64,000 nt of DNA from Actinomyces ruminicola (GTDB taxonomy: Bacteria > Actinomycetota > Actinomycetes > Actinomycetales > Actinomycetaceae): positions 84,861 to 148,860 of the forward strand of contig NZ_FNIM01000006.1 of assembly GCF_900103885.1 (NCBI RefSeq), given 5' to 3'. The notes under the pieces were generated by a model that was given only the letters and a program-made list of their open reading frames with translations, was not told the origin of the DNA and did no database searches. Positions within the stretch are counted from its first letter, which is position 1; each line of letters opens with the position of its first letter. This document shows positions 18,995 through 28,313 of the stretch, piece by piece. The translations under genes were made by a program, and so were the position numbers.

Positions 18995-20326
18995 TCACAG
19001 TCTCGGGAAGAACTGGCTGATCTCGAAGTCGGTGACCTGGGCGTCGTAGGCCAGGTACTCGCGGCGCTTGTTGCGGCGGAAGAACTCGAAGGCGTCCTCC
19101 CCCAGGGTGTCGGCCACCAGGTCCGACTCGGCCATCGCGGCCACCGCGCTCTTCAGGGAGGTGGGCAACGCGCCAATGCCGAGCGACTTGCGCTCCAGCT
19201 CCGACAGCGCCCAGACGGTGTCCTCCGCCTCAGCGGGCAACTCGTAGCCCTCCTCGATGCCCTTCAGGCCCGCAGCCAGAATCACGGCGAAGGCCAGGTA
19301 GGGGTTGGCGGAGGAGTCGATGCCGCGGAACTCGATGCGCACGGACTGGGCCTTGCCGGGCTTGTGCATGGGCACCCGCACCAGGGCGGAGCGGTTGTTG
19401 TGGCCCCAGCACACGTAGCTGGGGGCCTCGTCCCCGCCCCACAGCCGCTTGTAGGAGTTGACGTGCTGGTTGGTCACCGCGCAGATCTCGGTGGCGTGGT
19501 GCAGCAGGCCGGCGATGAACGCACGCCCTGTGGCGGAGAGCTGGTACTGCCCGGCCGGGTCATGGAAGGCGTTGCGGTCACCCTCGAACAGCGAGAAGTG
19601 GGTGTGCATGCCGCTTCCGGGCTGGCCGATGAAGGGCTTGGGCATGAAGGTGGCCTGGCAGCCCTCCTGCAGGGCCACTTCCTGGACCACGGCGCGGAAG
19701 GTCATGATGTTGTCCGCCATGGACAGCGCGTCGGCGAAGCGCAGGTCGATCTCGTTCTGGCCGGGGCCGCCCTCGTGGTGGGAGAACTCCACCGAGATGC
19801 CCATCTGCTCAAGCATGAGGATGGCGTGACGGCGGAACTCGTGCGCGGTGCCGCCGGGCACGTGGTCGAAGTAGCCGGCGTAGTCGGTGGGGACGATGCG
19901 GCCGTCACCGTCACGGTCCACCAGGTAGAACTCGATCTCGGGGTGCACGTAGCAGGTGAAGCCGGCGTCGGCCACGCGGGCGAGCTGCCGCTCGAGCACG
20001 GCGCGCGGATCGGTACGGGCCGGTTCGCCGTCGGGAGTGAGCACGTCGCAGAACATCCGGGCGACGCTGTTGACCTCCTCCCGCCAGGGCAGCATCTGGA
20101 AGGTGGAGGGATCCGGGGACAGGAGCATGTCGGATTCGAACACGCGGGTGAGTCCCTCAATGGCGGAGCCGTCGAAACCGATCCCCTCCTCGAAGGCGCC
20201 CTCCACCTCGGCGGGGGCGATGGCAACCGACTTGAGTTGCCCGAGCACGTCCGTGAACCACAGTCGGATGAAGCGGATGTCGCGTTCCTCGATGGCGCGG
20301 AGGACGTATTCCTGCTGCTTGTCCAT
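18995..20326 (-). CDS. glnA2: Type I glutamine synthetase, GlnA2 class
   Basis: This is a 443-residue glutamine synthetase-fold enzyme. The N-terminus MDKQQEYVLRAIEERDIRF and FTDVLGQLKSVAIAP are typical of actinobacterial GlnA2. ATG 20326 is chosen because it gives this class's usual length. ATG 20338, two bases after a strong AAGGAGG, is an alternative. Catalytic segments GFDGSAIEG, GSGMHTHFS and NPYLAFA are present. The loop that carries the adenylylated tyrosine in GlnA is shorter and lacks it, so this paralogue is probably not under GlnE control although co-transcribed with glnE. Confidence 0.93.
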   Translation of the reverse strand: MDKQQEYVLRAIEERDIRFIRLWFTDVLGQLKSVAIAPAEVEGAFEEGIGFDGSAIEGLTRVFESDMLLSPDPSTFQMLPWREEVNSVARMFCDVLTPDGEPARTDPRAVLERQLARVADAGFTCYVHPEIEFYLVDRDGDGRIVPTDYAGYFDHVPGGTAHEFRRHAILMLEQMGISVEFSHHEGGPGQNEIDLRFADALSMADNIMTFRAVVQEVALQEGCQATFMPKPFIGQPGSGMHTHFSLFEGDRNAFHDPAGQYQLSATGRAFIAGLLHHATEICAVTNQHVNSYKRLWGGDEAPSYVCWGHNNRSALVRVPMHKPGKAQSVRIEFRGIDSSANPYLAFAVILAAGLKGIEEGYELPAEAEDTVWALSELERKSLGIGALPTSLKSAVAAMAESDLVADTLGEDAFEFFRRNKRREYLAYDAQVTDFEISQFFPRL

Positions 20327-20514
20327 GATGCTGTTCATTGCCTCCTTGCGCGGCACTGGCCGGCGCGTGTCCGGTAGGGCGACGCGGCCGCCGCATGCTT
20401 GCGGAGGCAGCCTATCGGCTCGAGGAGTCGGCCGGGTTTCGAGAACCGACGCCACCAGCGACTGTGTCTGGGCCTATGCTGGTGTCGGAGCGAGGCCAGT
20501 GGAGGAAGATTACG

Positions 20515-20898
20515 GTGATCCGGACCTACAGCGACTTCGCCGCTTGGAAAGCGGACGAGGCGGATAACCACTTCGCCGTTCAGGTGCTCAAGAACCTGGT
20601 GACGGAGCTTCAGGCCATGGCGCCCGGCCCCGAGTTGGACCAGGCGCATGGTGAGCCTCCCTCAACCGGCCATCCGGGCTGGGACCGGCTTATCCAGGGC
20701 GCCGCCCTATGGACTGGTGCCAGCAGGCTGAACGACCCCGCGGTGCTTGACTGGGCTCGCCGCACTCCGGACGATGTCAGCGACATCTTCGATCCGCTGG
20801 CGCCGCAACGTCGCTTCGCGTTGTCCTACCTGCGCACTCCCGTCCCGCTGCGGGAAAAGGGCGTGTGCCTGGCCCGCGGCAACCTGCAAGGAGTGTGA
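20515..20898 (+). CDS. Hypothetical protein, partner of the DUF6036-type gene
   Basis: I do not recognise this 127-residue protein. It is soluble with no signal peptide. It begins IRTYSDFAAWKADEADNHF and has a central WTGASRLNDPAVLDWARR segment. The GTG at 20515 has GGAGGAAG six bases upstream. The next gene starts three bases after its stop, so the two are tightly coupled. The 5' region extends open to 20338 but lacks a start signal. By arrangement it could be the antitoxin-like or regulatory partner of the nucleotidyltransferase-like gene, which is inference only. Confidence 0.65.
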   Translation: MIRTYSDFAAWKADEADNHFAVQVLKNLVTELQAMAPGPELDQAHGEPPSTGHPGWDRLIQGAALWTGASRLNDPAVLDWARRTPDDVSDIFDPLAPQRRFALSYLRTPVPLREKGVCLARGNLQGV

Positions 20899-20901
20899 AC
20901 C

Positions 20902-21420
20902 ATGGAGGAGTTCACCCGAGAGAGCATCATTGCGCTGCTGAAGGAGCTCAACACCCTGTTGGAGGAGCACGGCCAGGAGGCTGAGCTGTACATCGTAGGT
21001 GGCTCCGCGATGGCCCTGACCTATGACATCAGGCGCACAACCGCGGACATAGACGCGGCTTTCCTGCCACGCGACGTGGTGCTCGAGCACGCGCGGACGA
21101 TCGCGGCTAGGCACGGCCTGTCTCCGAATTGGCTCAGTGATGGTGTCACCGACTTGGGTTTTGACTTCTCCGCTGACGCTGACCCGCGCACGATCGAGAT
21201 CGGTCCCGCGTTGACGGTCAATGTAGCCTCCCCAGACTATCTCTTGGCCATGAAGGTACTGTCCTCAAGACAGTCGGACGCTGATCGCCGCGACGCAGTC
21301 GCTCTTTGCCGCCTCATGGGGTTGACGAACGAGGCTCAGATCCAACAGCGAGTCGGCCGCTACTTCCGCGTCGACGGCCGTACAGAGCTCTTCGTGGAGG
21401 ACATCGCGGCAGAGCTTTAG
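20902..21420 (+). CDS. DUF6036-type nucleotidyltransferase-like protein
   Basis: This 172-residue protein has a minimal nucleotidyltransferase motif: VGGSAMALTYDIRRTTADID, where GGS and the D-x-D-like TADIDAAF would bind nucleotide and metal. A helical region follows, with LLAMKVLSSRQSDADRRD, typical of AbiEii/DUF6036 relatives in which Lys and Asp complete the active site. Such proteins are often toxin-like enzymes in two-gene modules, which is family knowledge. Here it overlaps functionally with the coupled 127-residue gene upstream. The ATG has AAGGAG about ten bases upstream. Confidence 0.7.
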   Translation: MEEFTRESIIALLKELNTLLEEHGQEAELYIVGGSAMALTYDIRRTTADIDAAFLPRDVVLEHARTIAARHGLSPNWLSDGVTDLGFDFSADADPRTIEIGPALTVNVASPDYLLAMKVLSSRQSDADRRDAVALCRLMGLTNEAQIQQRVGRYFRVDGRTELFVEDIAAEL

Positions 21421-21537
21421 CGACGCTTCCGGCTTGGGGTGTGGCGAGCGGGGCATGAGGAGTCATCTCCTCGGCCTGATGGTTCGTGCCTTCTGATCGA
21501 CAATCCCCAGCCCGCATGCGACGAGTAGGCTCCGGGC

Positions 21538-22467
21538 ATGAGCACTTCCGCGTCCTCTCATCCGGTCGGCGAGCCCTCTGCGACCGCCGATACCGCCGCC
21601 GATACCGCCGCAGGTGCCGTCGCGGCCGCCGCCAGCGCTGCGGACGCTCCGGCATCGCAGCTCTCGCAGGTCAAGAAGGTGCGCGTCCACCACCTGGTCG
21701 GCGCCAAGGAGCGGGGCGAGAAGCTGACCATGCTCACCGCCTACGACGCCGTCACCGCCCGCATCCTCGACGCTGCGGGTACGGACATGCTGCTGGTGGG
21801 CGACTCACTGGGCAACGTGATGCTCGGCTACGACTCCACCATGCCGGTAACCCTCGACGAGATGGTCGTCGCCACCCGCTCGGTGGCCAGCGCCGCCACT
21901 CGGGCACTGGTAGTGGCTGACCTGCCCTTCGGCACCTACGAGGCCGGCCCGGAGCAGGCCCTGGCCAGCGCCGCCCGGCTCATGCGGGTGGGGGCCAACG
22001 CCGTCAAGCTCGAGGGCGGGCGCCCCCGCGCGCAGACGGTCAAGCTGCTGTCCGACGCGGGCATACCGGTGGTCGGGCACCTCGGCTTCACCCCGCAGTC
22101 GGTCAACAAGCTGGGCGGCTTCCGGGTGCAGGGCCGCGGCGAGGACGCGCAGGAAGCGCTGCTGGCCGACGCCGTGGCGCTGGCGGACGCCGGGGCAGTC
22201 GCCATCGTCCTGGAGATGGTGCCCGCCCCCGTGGCATCCCGCATCACTCAGGCGGTGCCGGTGCCCACGATCGGCATCGGTGCGGGCGCCGGCTGCGACG
22301 GCCAGGTGCTGGTGTGGACGGACATGGCCGGGATGACCGACTGGACGCCGCGCTTCGTGCGCCGCTTCGGGCAGGTCGGCCAGGCGCTGCATCAGGCCGC
22401 ACAGGACTACAACGCGGCCGTGCAGGACGGCTCCTTCCCGGGCCCGGCGGAGAGCTTCGAGGCCTGA
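21538..22467 (+). CDS. panB: 3-methyl-2-oxobutanoate hydroxymethyltransferase
   Basis: PanB makes ketopantoate for pantothenate and CoA synthesis. The 309-residue protein has the signature LTAYDAVTARILDAAGTD and LLVGDSLGNVMLGYDSTMPV. It also has VKLEGG and the PTIGIGAGAGCDGQVLVW segment. The first 45 residues are an Ala-rich extension not needed for the barrel. The ATG is six bases after TAGGCT (21526-21531), which suggests a leaderless transcript and supports the long N-terminus. No other pantothenate gene is nearby. Confidence 0.95.
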   Translation: MSTSASSHPVGEPSATADTAADTAAGAVAAAASAADAPASQLSQVKKVRVHHLVGAKERGEKLTMLTAYDAVTARILDAAGTDMLLVGDSLGNVMLGYDSTMPVTLDEMVVATRSVASAATRALVVADLPFGTYEAGPEQALASAARLMRVGANAVKLEGGRPRAQTVKLLSDAGIPVVGHLGFTPQSVNKLGGFRVQGRGEDAQEALLADAVALADAGAVAIVLEMVPAPVASRITQAVPVPTIGIGAGAGCDGQVLVWTDMAGMTDWTPRFVRRFGQVGQALHQAAQDYNAAVQDGSFPGPAESFEA

Positions 22468-22523
22468 ATACCGACGCCTGTACTCATCCCGGGTAGAGGT
22501 GTCAGCGCCGCCACCGGCGCCAA

Positions 22524-22554
22524 CGAGCCGCAGCACCGCGCGGCCCGCGGCTCG
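22524..22554. terminator. Hairpin between convergent panB and phosphatase genes
   Basis: CGAGCCGC (22524-22531) pairs with GCGGCTCG (22547-22554) around a GC-rich loop of 15 bases. It sits just beyond both stop codons and may act in both directions. Confidence 0.45.
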
Positions 22555-22566
22555 CACATCCGGCTC

Positions 22567-23310
22567 TCAGGAGTCCTGCGCCGCCACTCCTTCCGGGTGC
22601 TCCCAGTCGATGGGCACGGGCACGACCCCCACGAACGCGCTGCTGAAATCCCGGACCGGGTAGGTGACCCCCTGGTTGCCGGGGTCCTCCGCCCAGGCGA
22701 GCAGCCGCGGAGCGCCGTCGACGGCGGCCGGGGTCACCTCCACGGTGGTCACCGCACAGTTGGCCATGGGCGCCATGGCGTAGATCTCGGGGCCGACCCA
22801 GCGGGCCATGATGGTCATCAGAGTCATGCCGTGGGAGACGACGAGCACGTTGTCGACAGTCTGCCCGCTCGCTGCGGCGGCGCGCAGGTCGGCGAGGATC
22901 CGGGCCAGGGCCGCGTCGACGTCGGCGAGGTACTCACGGGCGGTGATGCCGTCGGGAGCGCCGGGGTGGACGCCGGCCAGGACGGCCGGCAGGTGCTGCT
23001 CCGCGGGCAGGGCGGCGTGCATGACCGGGTCGGGGCCGCCGTCGTAGATGCCGTAGTTGTACTCGCGCAGGCCAGTGAGGTTCACGGGTTCCACTCCGGG
23101 GTGGGCCTGCAGCAGGATGCCGCCGGTCTCCTGCACCCGGCCCTGGGGGCTGAAGTAGGCGCGGGTGAAGGGCACCTCGGCGAGGTAGTCCCGGCAGATC
23201 TCGGCGCCCACGCGCCCCTCGGGAGTGAGCGGGGAGTCCGACCGTCCCTGGGTGCGCCGCTGCTCGTTCAGGACGGTGCGGCCGTGCCGCACGAAGTAGA
23301 TCCTCGCCAT
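22567..23310 (-). CDS. Histidine phosphatase family protein
   Basis: This 247-residue phosphoglycerate mutase-like protein begins [21 protein letters not shown], with the catalytic RHG. The second histidine lies in [12 protein letters not shown]. The start is placed at ATG 23310, six bases after a TACGAT -10 box (minus strand, 23322-23317). The frame stays open far upstream, but that is opposite to map and unlikely to be coding. Substrate unknown; the family includes phosphoglycerate mutases and phosphatases of small metabolites. It is divergent from map. Confidence 0.87.
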   Translation of the reverse strand: MARIYFVRHGRTVLNEQRRTQGRSDSPLTPEGRVGAEICRDYLAEVPFTRAYFSPQGRVQETGGILLQAHPGVEPVNLTGLREYNYGIYDGGPDPVMHAALPAEQHLPAVLAGVHPGAPDGITAREYLADVDAALARILADLRAAAASGQTVDNVLVVSHGMTLMTIMARWVGPEIYAMAPMANCAVTTVEVTPAAVDGAPRLLAWAEDPGNQGVTYPVRDFSSAFVGVVPVPIDWEHPEGVAAQDS

Positions 23311-23379
23311 GCCGCAATCGTATGGCAGTGCACAGTTTGGCGTGGGTTCCACTGCGCATATGGCTCCTATGCTGTCGCC

Positions 23380-24270
23380 ATGACTACAGCGACCACCGTG
23401 CTCGCGGACCGGGCTCCACGCGGCACCCTCACCAAAGGCGTTCTCACCCCCGAGCGGCACGTGCCCGCCTCCGTCGCCCGCCCCGAGTACATGTTCCATG
23501 ACGGCCCGGAGCGGGTGACGGCCTCCGACGTCAAGGACGCCGAGACCATCGAGCGGATTCGCGCCGCGGGCCGGATCGCGGCCCGGGCCATGGCGGAGGC
23601 CGCCAAGGCGATCGCGCCGGGAGTGACCACGGACGAGCTGGACCGGATCGCGCACGAGTACATGTGCGACCATCACGCCTACCCCTCCTGCCTGGGCTAC
23701 ATGGGCTTCCCCAAGTCGATCTGCACCTCGATCAACGAGGTCATCTGCCACGGCATCCCCGACTCCACCGTGCTGCAGGAGGGCGACCTGATCAACCTGG
23801 ACGTGACCGCGTACTACGAGGGTGTCCATGGCGACACCAACGCCACCTACGCGGTGGGTGAGGTGGACGAGGAGACGGCACTGCTGATCGAGCGCACCCG
23901 CACGGCCATGGAGCGCGGCATCAAGACCGTCAGGCCGGGGCGCGAAGTCAACGTGATCGGTCGCGTCATCGAGAAGTACGCCAAGCGCTTCGACTACGGC
24001 GTGGTGCGCGACTACACCGGACACGGGGTCGGTGAGGCATTTCACTCCGGGTTGATCATCCCCCACTACGACTCCGCCCCCCGCTTCGACGACGTCATGG
24101 AGGTGGGGATGGTCTTCACGATTGAGCCGATGCTCACACTGGGCACGGAGGACTGGGAGCAGTGGGACGACGGCTGGACCGTGGTCACCAAGGACCGCTC
24201 GCGCACGGCCCAGTTCGAGCACACGCTGGTGGTTACGGAGAACGGCGCAGATATCCTCACCCTGCCGTGA
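23380..24270 (+). CDS. map: Methionine aminopeptidase, type I
   Basis: This 296-residue M24A enzyme removes the initiator methionine from nascent proteins. The metal-binding set is visible: Asp in [11 protein letters not shown], Asp in HGDTNATY, His in [12 protein letters not shown], Glu in TIEPMLTLG and Glu in [11 protein letters not shown]. The 40-residue N-terminal extension with Pro-rich [13 protein letters not shown] matches the actinobacterial class with an SH3-binding-like extension. The ATG is six bases after TATGCT (23368-23373), indicating a leaderless mRNA. Confidence 0.95.
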   Translation: MTTATTVLADRAPRGTLTKGVLTPERHVPASVARPEYMFHDGPERVTASDVKDAETIERIRAAGRIAARAMAEAAKAIAPGVTTDELDRIAHEYMCDHHAYPSCLGYMGFPKSICTSINEVICHGIPDSTVLQEGDLINLDVTAYYEGVHGDTNATYAVGEVDEETALLIERTRTAMERGIKTVRPGREVNVIGRVIEKYAKRFDYGVVRDYTGHGVGEAFHSGLIIPHYDSAPRFDDVMEVGMVFTIEPMLTLGTEDWEQWDDGWTVVTKDRSRTAQFEHTLVVTENGADILTLP

Positions 24271-24479
24271 GCCGCGTATCGACTCCGCACGCCCGCACTT
24301 CCGGCGCCGAGTTCCGCCCCGCCCAGACGCGGCCGGGCACTTCTCCCCATCCTCTTGGCTGAGACGAATGCGCCATGAGCGCATCCCCACGTGTACATTC
24401 ATCTTCGTGACATGTCCGCGACCGACACTCGCGGCATCGCGTGACAACATGCATTCCCCTTCCCGGAAGGTTGTAACTC

Positions 24480-25607
24480 ATGGCTCTACGCTTCAACCCG
24501 CCGCCGAACTGGCCCGCGCCCCCCGAGGGATTCACTCCCCCCGCGGGCTGGCAGCCCGACCCCGCCTGGGGCCCCGCCCCCGAGGGCTGGCAGCTGTGGG
24601 TCGAGGACTCCGCCCCCGGCGCGAGCGCCGGTTCCGCTCCACAGGCGGGCTCTGCACCCGACGCCGGCTGGGCGCCCACCCAGGCCGTCCCCGCCGGCGC
24701 GTCCGCTCCCGTGGCTGACCCCACCGGCCAGTCCGCCTCGGCTCCCTCCGGCGACTACGCCTCCGGGGCGAGTCCGTACGCAGCCAGCATGAACTATGCC
24801 CAGTCTCCGACGCCGTACCACAACCAGCAGCAGGCTCCGGGGGCCTCTCCGCAGGCCGCCGGCTGGCAGCCGATCGACGTGGGCCAGGGCGGCCCCGGCG
24901 GCAAGAAGCCGGTGACCAAGCAGTGGTGGTTCTGGACCATCATCGGCGTGGTCGTGCTGGCGCTGGTGATCGGCCTCATCGTGGCGCTGACCGGCGGCGA
25001 CGACGAGGGCGAGCAGCGTTCAGGCACCACGACATCCAGCCGCAGCGACGACTCGGACGACAGCACTTCCAAGGACGACAGCTCTAGCGATTCCTCCTCG
25101 GACGACAAGAGCGACGATTCGGACTCCTCCTCTGACGTGGGCACCACCATGGACAACCCGGGCGACCCCGAGAAGCAGCAGATCACCTTCACGGCCAGCG
25201 AGTACGCCGACGACCCGGACGCGTCTTTCGATGTGGCGTTCGGCTCCGTCGAGTGGGATGCCACGTCCACCGTCGAGTCGGAGGCCGGCAAGTACCGCTA
25301 CGAGGACCCCGGCAGCGGCAAGGTCTACATGCGTGTCCCGGTCACCGTGACATATCACGGCAAGGGCAAGATGGATGCCTACGACCTGACGGTCGACTAC
25401 GTCAAGGACGGCAACACCACCGAGCAGACCAACCTGTACATCGACAGCGAGTTCAAGCAACAGGACATGCCGCGTGACGGCGGCACCGCCACGGGCTACT
25501 TCATGTTCATCATCAGCGAGGAGGACGCCAAGGCCCAGGAGGGCGTCTTCGCGGTCAAGGGCTTCTATGGCTCTGACGAGCTGTACATGGCGGCCAAGTC
25601 CTTCTGA
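24480..25607 (+). CDS. Anchored secreted-domain protein with Pro-rich head and Ser/Asp linker
   Basis: This 375-residue protein has a cytoplasmic Pro/Gly/Trp-rich head of about 140 residues whose repeats of GWQPDPAWGP type resemble DUF2510-like tails. A single transmembrane segment WWFWTIIGVVVLALVIGLIVAL follows at about residues 150-172. A low-complexity linker of Ser and Asp comes next, then a folded C-terminal domain of about 150 residues. That last domain looks like the DUF4352/telokin-like beta sandwich common in Gram-positive surface proteins. Function is unknown. The ATG follows GGAAGG by ten bases. Confidence 0.8.
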   Translation: MALRFNPPPNWPAPPEGFTPPAGWQPDPAWGPAPEGWQLWVEDSAPGASAGSAPQAGSAPDAGWAPTQAVPAGASAPVADPTGQSASAPSGDYASGASPYAASMNYAQSPTPYHNQQQAPGASPQAAGWQPIDVGQGGPGGKKPVTKQWWFWTIIGVVVLALVIGLIVALTGGDDEGEQRSGTTTSSRSDDSDDSTSKDDSSSDSSSDDKSDDSDSSSDVGTTMDNPGDPEKQQITFTASEYADDPDASFDVAFGSVEWDATSTVESEAGKYRYEDPGSGKVYMRVPVTVTYHGKGKMDAYDLTVDYVKDGNTTEQTNLYIDSEFKQQDMPRDGGTATGYFMFIISEEDAKAQEGVFAVKGFYGSDELYMAAKSF

Positions 25608-25655
25608 GCCCGTCTGACGGGCACCAGCCCGGATGCTCAACCGGTTCTATTGAGC

Positions 25656-25690
25656 GACGGCGGCCCCGCCCATTGGGCGGGGCCGCCGTC
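25656..25690. terminator. Strong hairpin between the anchored protein gene and rnpB
   Basis: A 15-bp GC stem (25656-25670 with 25676-25690) with a five-base loop lies about 50 bases after the stop codon and just beyond the 3' end of rnpB. It probably terminates both transcripts. Confidence 0.75.
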
Positions 25691-25710
25691 TGCCTGTTTG
25701 CGAGGGAGCG

Positions 25711-26107
<397 letters not shown>

Positions 26108-26168
26108 CGGGGAAGATTCTAGGCGAACGGCGCGCCAAGGGGGTAGCGGGCTGCGCCCGGCTCAGCCT

Positions 26169-26903
26169 TCAGTCCTCCATGCGGACCACGATCACGTCGT
26201 TGTCCTCGGCGTGGATGATCCGGTCCTTCGGCGCGGCCATGATCCGGGCGTACTCCTGCGGGCTGATCTCGACGCTGCCGCCCTCGACCCGGCGCCCGTA
26301 CAGGGCCACGGCCCCCAGCCCGCCGGTGGACTTGCGCACCGCCTCGTATTCGGCCAGCAGCTGGTCGTCGATTACGGCCGCCAGGTCCGCGCGCTTGGCG
26401 CGAGTGTCAGCGATCTGAGCATCCAGTCGGGCGAAGTCGGCGTCTCGGGAGGCCGTCAGCTCCCGGCCGCCGGCCCGAATCTCCTGCTCCTCGGCTCCGG
26501 CCGCATCCGCCTCCGCCTGCGCGGCCTCGAGGGCCTCCATGGCGGCTATCTGCGCCTCCTCCAGGGCCGTCTGGCGGCGGCCGAGCTGATCGATCTCGGA
26601 CTGAATGGCCGGCAGGTCGCGGGCCGCTGCCTGACCGGATGAGAGGCGTTCCCGCAGCACCTGGGCACGACGGACGACCTGGCCGACCTCCTCCTCGCGC
26701 GTCTTGGCGTTGGCCTGCGCCTCCTGAAGCGCGGCGGCGGCCACGACGGCGCGGCGGCGGTTGGTCTTCAGGCGCTCGACCGTGGCCTCAATGCGTTCCA
26801 GCACGGGCAGGTGCTTGCGCTCGTGGGTGAGGCGTGCGAGCTGCGAGTCGAGTCCTTGCAGGTCGATGAGCAGTCGCTGCTGGCTGAGGGGGGCGCTGGT
26901 CAC
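26169..26903 (-). CDS. Coiled-coil zf-RING_7-family protein lacking zinc cysteines
   Basis: This 244-residue protein is mainly a long antiparallel coiled coil (about residues 5-175), starting SQQRLLIDLQGLDSQLARL. It ends in a short domain that in this family (DUF164/zf-RING_7, CdsZ-like) is a CxxC-CxxC zinc ribbon. Here the domain has kept its shape but not its ligands: YGRRVEGGSVEISPQEYARI and HAEDNDVIVV stand where cysteines are expected. GTG 26903 is chosen because AAGGA lies seven bases upstream and gives the family's usual length. The Nif3-like gene upstream is a usual neighbour. Confidence 0.85.
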   Translation of the reverse strand: MTSAPLSQQRLLIDLQGLDSQLARLTHERKHLPVLERIEATVERLKTNRRRAVVAAAALQEAQANAKTREEEVGQVVRRAQVLRERLSSGQAAARDLPAIQSEIDQLGRRQTALEEAQIAAMEALEAAQAEADAAGAEEQEIRAGGRELTASRDADFARLDAQIADTRAKRADLAAVIDDQLLAEYEAVRKSTGGLGAVALYGRRVEGGSVEISPQEYARIMAAPKDRIIHAEDNDVIVVRMED

Positions 26904-27030
26904 GGCTTGATCCTTCGCTGATCCGTCGGGGTGGGTATCGAGTTTTGAACGGCAGTGCCTTCCGCACGCTGCGCACCGTCCGCTCGAGGCGGGCACGGCT
27001 GCCACCGAGCGCCCGCGGCGTGGCCTCGAG

Positions 27031-27903
27031 TCAGGACCCGGTGCTCAGGCGCAGCGCCCACGGGTCGGTGACGATCTGCGACACGTGCGTGCGAAGTCTA
27101 TGCCCGCGCGCGGCCGCAGCGGCCTCGAGCCCGGCGGCCAGCGGCGGCAGCCCCACCCATTCGGTGGCCCAGTGGGTACCGCACAGCAGGTATGGGCGTC
27201 CCGCCTCCAGATGCTCGCTGGCCGGATGGTGTCGCAGATCCGCGGTCAGGAACACGTCGGCGCCGGCGGCGCGAGCCGCCTCGAGCAGCGAGTCCCCGGC
27301 GCCGCCGGAGACGGCGACCGTCTCGACGACCGCCTCCGGGTCTCCGCCCACCAACAGGCCGGGAGCGGAGTCGGGCAGGGCCGCCGCCACGCTCTCCGCG
27401 AAGTCGCGCAGGCGGGCGGGCGCCGGGAGCCTGCCTACTCTGCCGATGCCCTGGGAGGGGTCGGCGGGGCTGGGTTGCAGCGGCCGGGTCCGTTCCAGGC
27501 CGACCCGTGCGGCCAGCGCGGAGGCGACCCCTCCGTGTGCGGCGTCAAGCGTGGTGTGCGCATTCGCCAGGGCGATGCCCGCGCGGATGAGCCGGTGGGC
27601 CACCCGCCCCTTGGGGTCGATGGCCGAGACGTGGTCGGTGCCGCGCAGGTAGAGGGGGTGATGAGTGATGACCATGTTCGCGCCCCGCGCAATGGCCTCG
27701 TCGACGACGGCGGCCACCGGGTCCACGGCCAGCAGGATGCTGTGCACGGGGTCATCCGGGTCTCCGCAGATCAGCTGGTTGGAGTCCCACGACTCCGCCA
27801 GCTGCGGCGGGGCGGCCGCCCGCAGCATGGCCTCCACCTCCCCGACGGTCAGGGGCCTGATGGTCTCCGCTTCCTGGGCGCCGTTGGGTGAGGGCTGGGT
27901 CAT
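27031..27903 (-). CDS. Nif3-like dinuclear metal centre protein
   Basis: This is a 290-residue Nif3/YbgI/DUF34 protein. Metal ligands appear in VITHHPLYLRG (two His), in NAHTTLDAAHGG, and in the C-terminal LLCGTHWATEW. The central GGAGDSLLEAARAAGADVFLTAD is characteristic. The family's biochemical function is not settled; GTP cyclohydrolase I-like folds have been noted. The ATG at 27903 is six bases after TAACCT (27915-27910), fitting a leaderless start. An in-frame GTG at 27909 is less likely. The zf-RING_7 relative follows it. Confidence 0.88.
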   Translation of the reverse strand: MTQPSPNGAQEAETIRPLTVGEVEAMLRAAAPPQLAESWDSNQLICGDPDDPVHSILLAVDPVAAVVDEAIARGANMVITHHPLYLRGTDHVSAIDPKGRVAHRLIRAGIALANAHTTLDAAHGGVASALAARVGLERTRPLQPSPADPSQGIGRVGRLPAPARLRDFAESVAAALPDSAPGLLVGGDPEAVVETVAVSGGAGDSLLEAARAAGADVFLTADLRHHPASEHLEAGRPYLLCGTHWATEWVGLPPLAAGLEAAAAARGHRLRTHVSQIVTDPWALRLSTGS

Positions 27904-27926
27904 GGACACAGGTTAGCGGCCGAAGT

Positions 27927-28006
27927 GCCCCTGGCGGGTTTCGAACCCGCACGCCCGCAGGCAGCGACTTTTAAGGTCGCCGTGTCTACCGTTCCACCAC
28001 AGGGGC
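27927..28006 (-). tRNA. tRNA-Leu (anticodon UAA)
   Basis: An 80-nt cloverleaf with a seven-pair acceptor GCCCCTG/CAGGGGC. The anticodon loop has TAA in CGACCTTAAAAGTCG, a class II variable arm is present, and the T arm is CGGGTTCGAACCCG. CCA is not encoded. Confidence 0.95.
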
Positions 28007-28023
28007 CGGAGTCCTGAACCCGG

Positions 28024-28114
28024 TACCCCCTCTGGGATTCGAACCCAGGACCATGTGCTTATCAGGCACGCACGAGGTATAAGCTCGCTGCTCTAACCAC
28101 TGAGCTAAGGGGGC
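28024..28114 (-). tRNA. Unusual 91-nt tRNA-Ile-like gene with long variable arm
   Basis: Acceptor GCCCCCT/AGGGGGT, D arm GCTC-AGTGGTTA-GAGC and T arm CTGGG-TTCGAAT-CCCAG are normal. Between them is a regular anticodon arm GCGAG-CTTATAC-CTCGT, which gives anticodon UAU. A 23-nt variable region follows, and it contains its own stem GTGC-CTGATAA-GCAC whose loop would read GAU. It may be a tRNA-Ile(UAU) with a class II-like arm, or a tRNA-Ile(GAU) with an insertion. Both readings name isoleucine. Confidence 0.7.
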
Positions 28115-28313
28115 GCGAAGGCGAGCCCGCGGTACGGGGCCCGGCTTCGGCGTCGGCCGCAGGGCCGACGCCCTAGAGACTATCAGCCCCGGGGGTGGCG
28201 TATTTCCCACGTCTGTTCCCGTGCGTCGCTCGGCAGGCGGGCCTAGCCTTGACTACTCCGACTCAACTTGTGCCGCGCGCCTGGCATGGTGCGCACGTCT
28301 TGGAAAGAGAACC

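Noticed and set aside
23311..24450. N-terminal extension of the phosphatase frame opposite map
   Set aside because: The family starts at [10 protein letters not shown], and the leaderless -10 box fits ATG 23310. The extension is antisense to map.
28117..28313. Possible riboswitch upstream of the aminotransferase
   Set aside because: No known aptamer core is recognisable, and the region is largely the promoter area of the tRNA pair.
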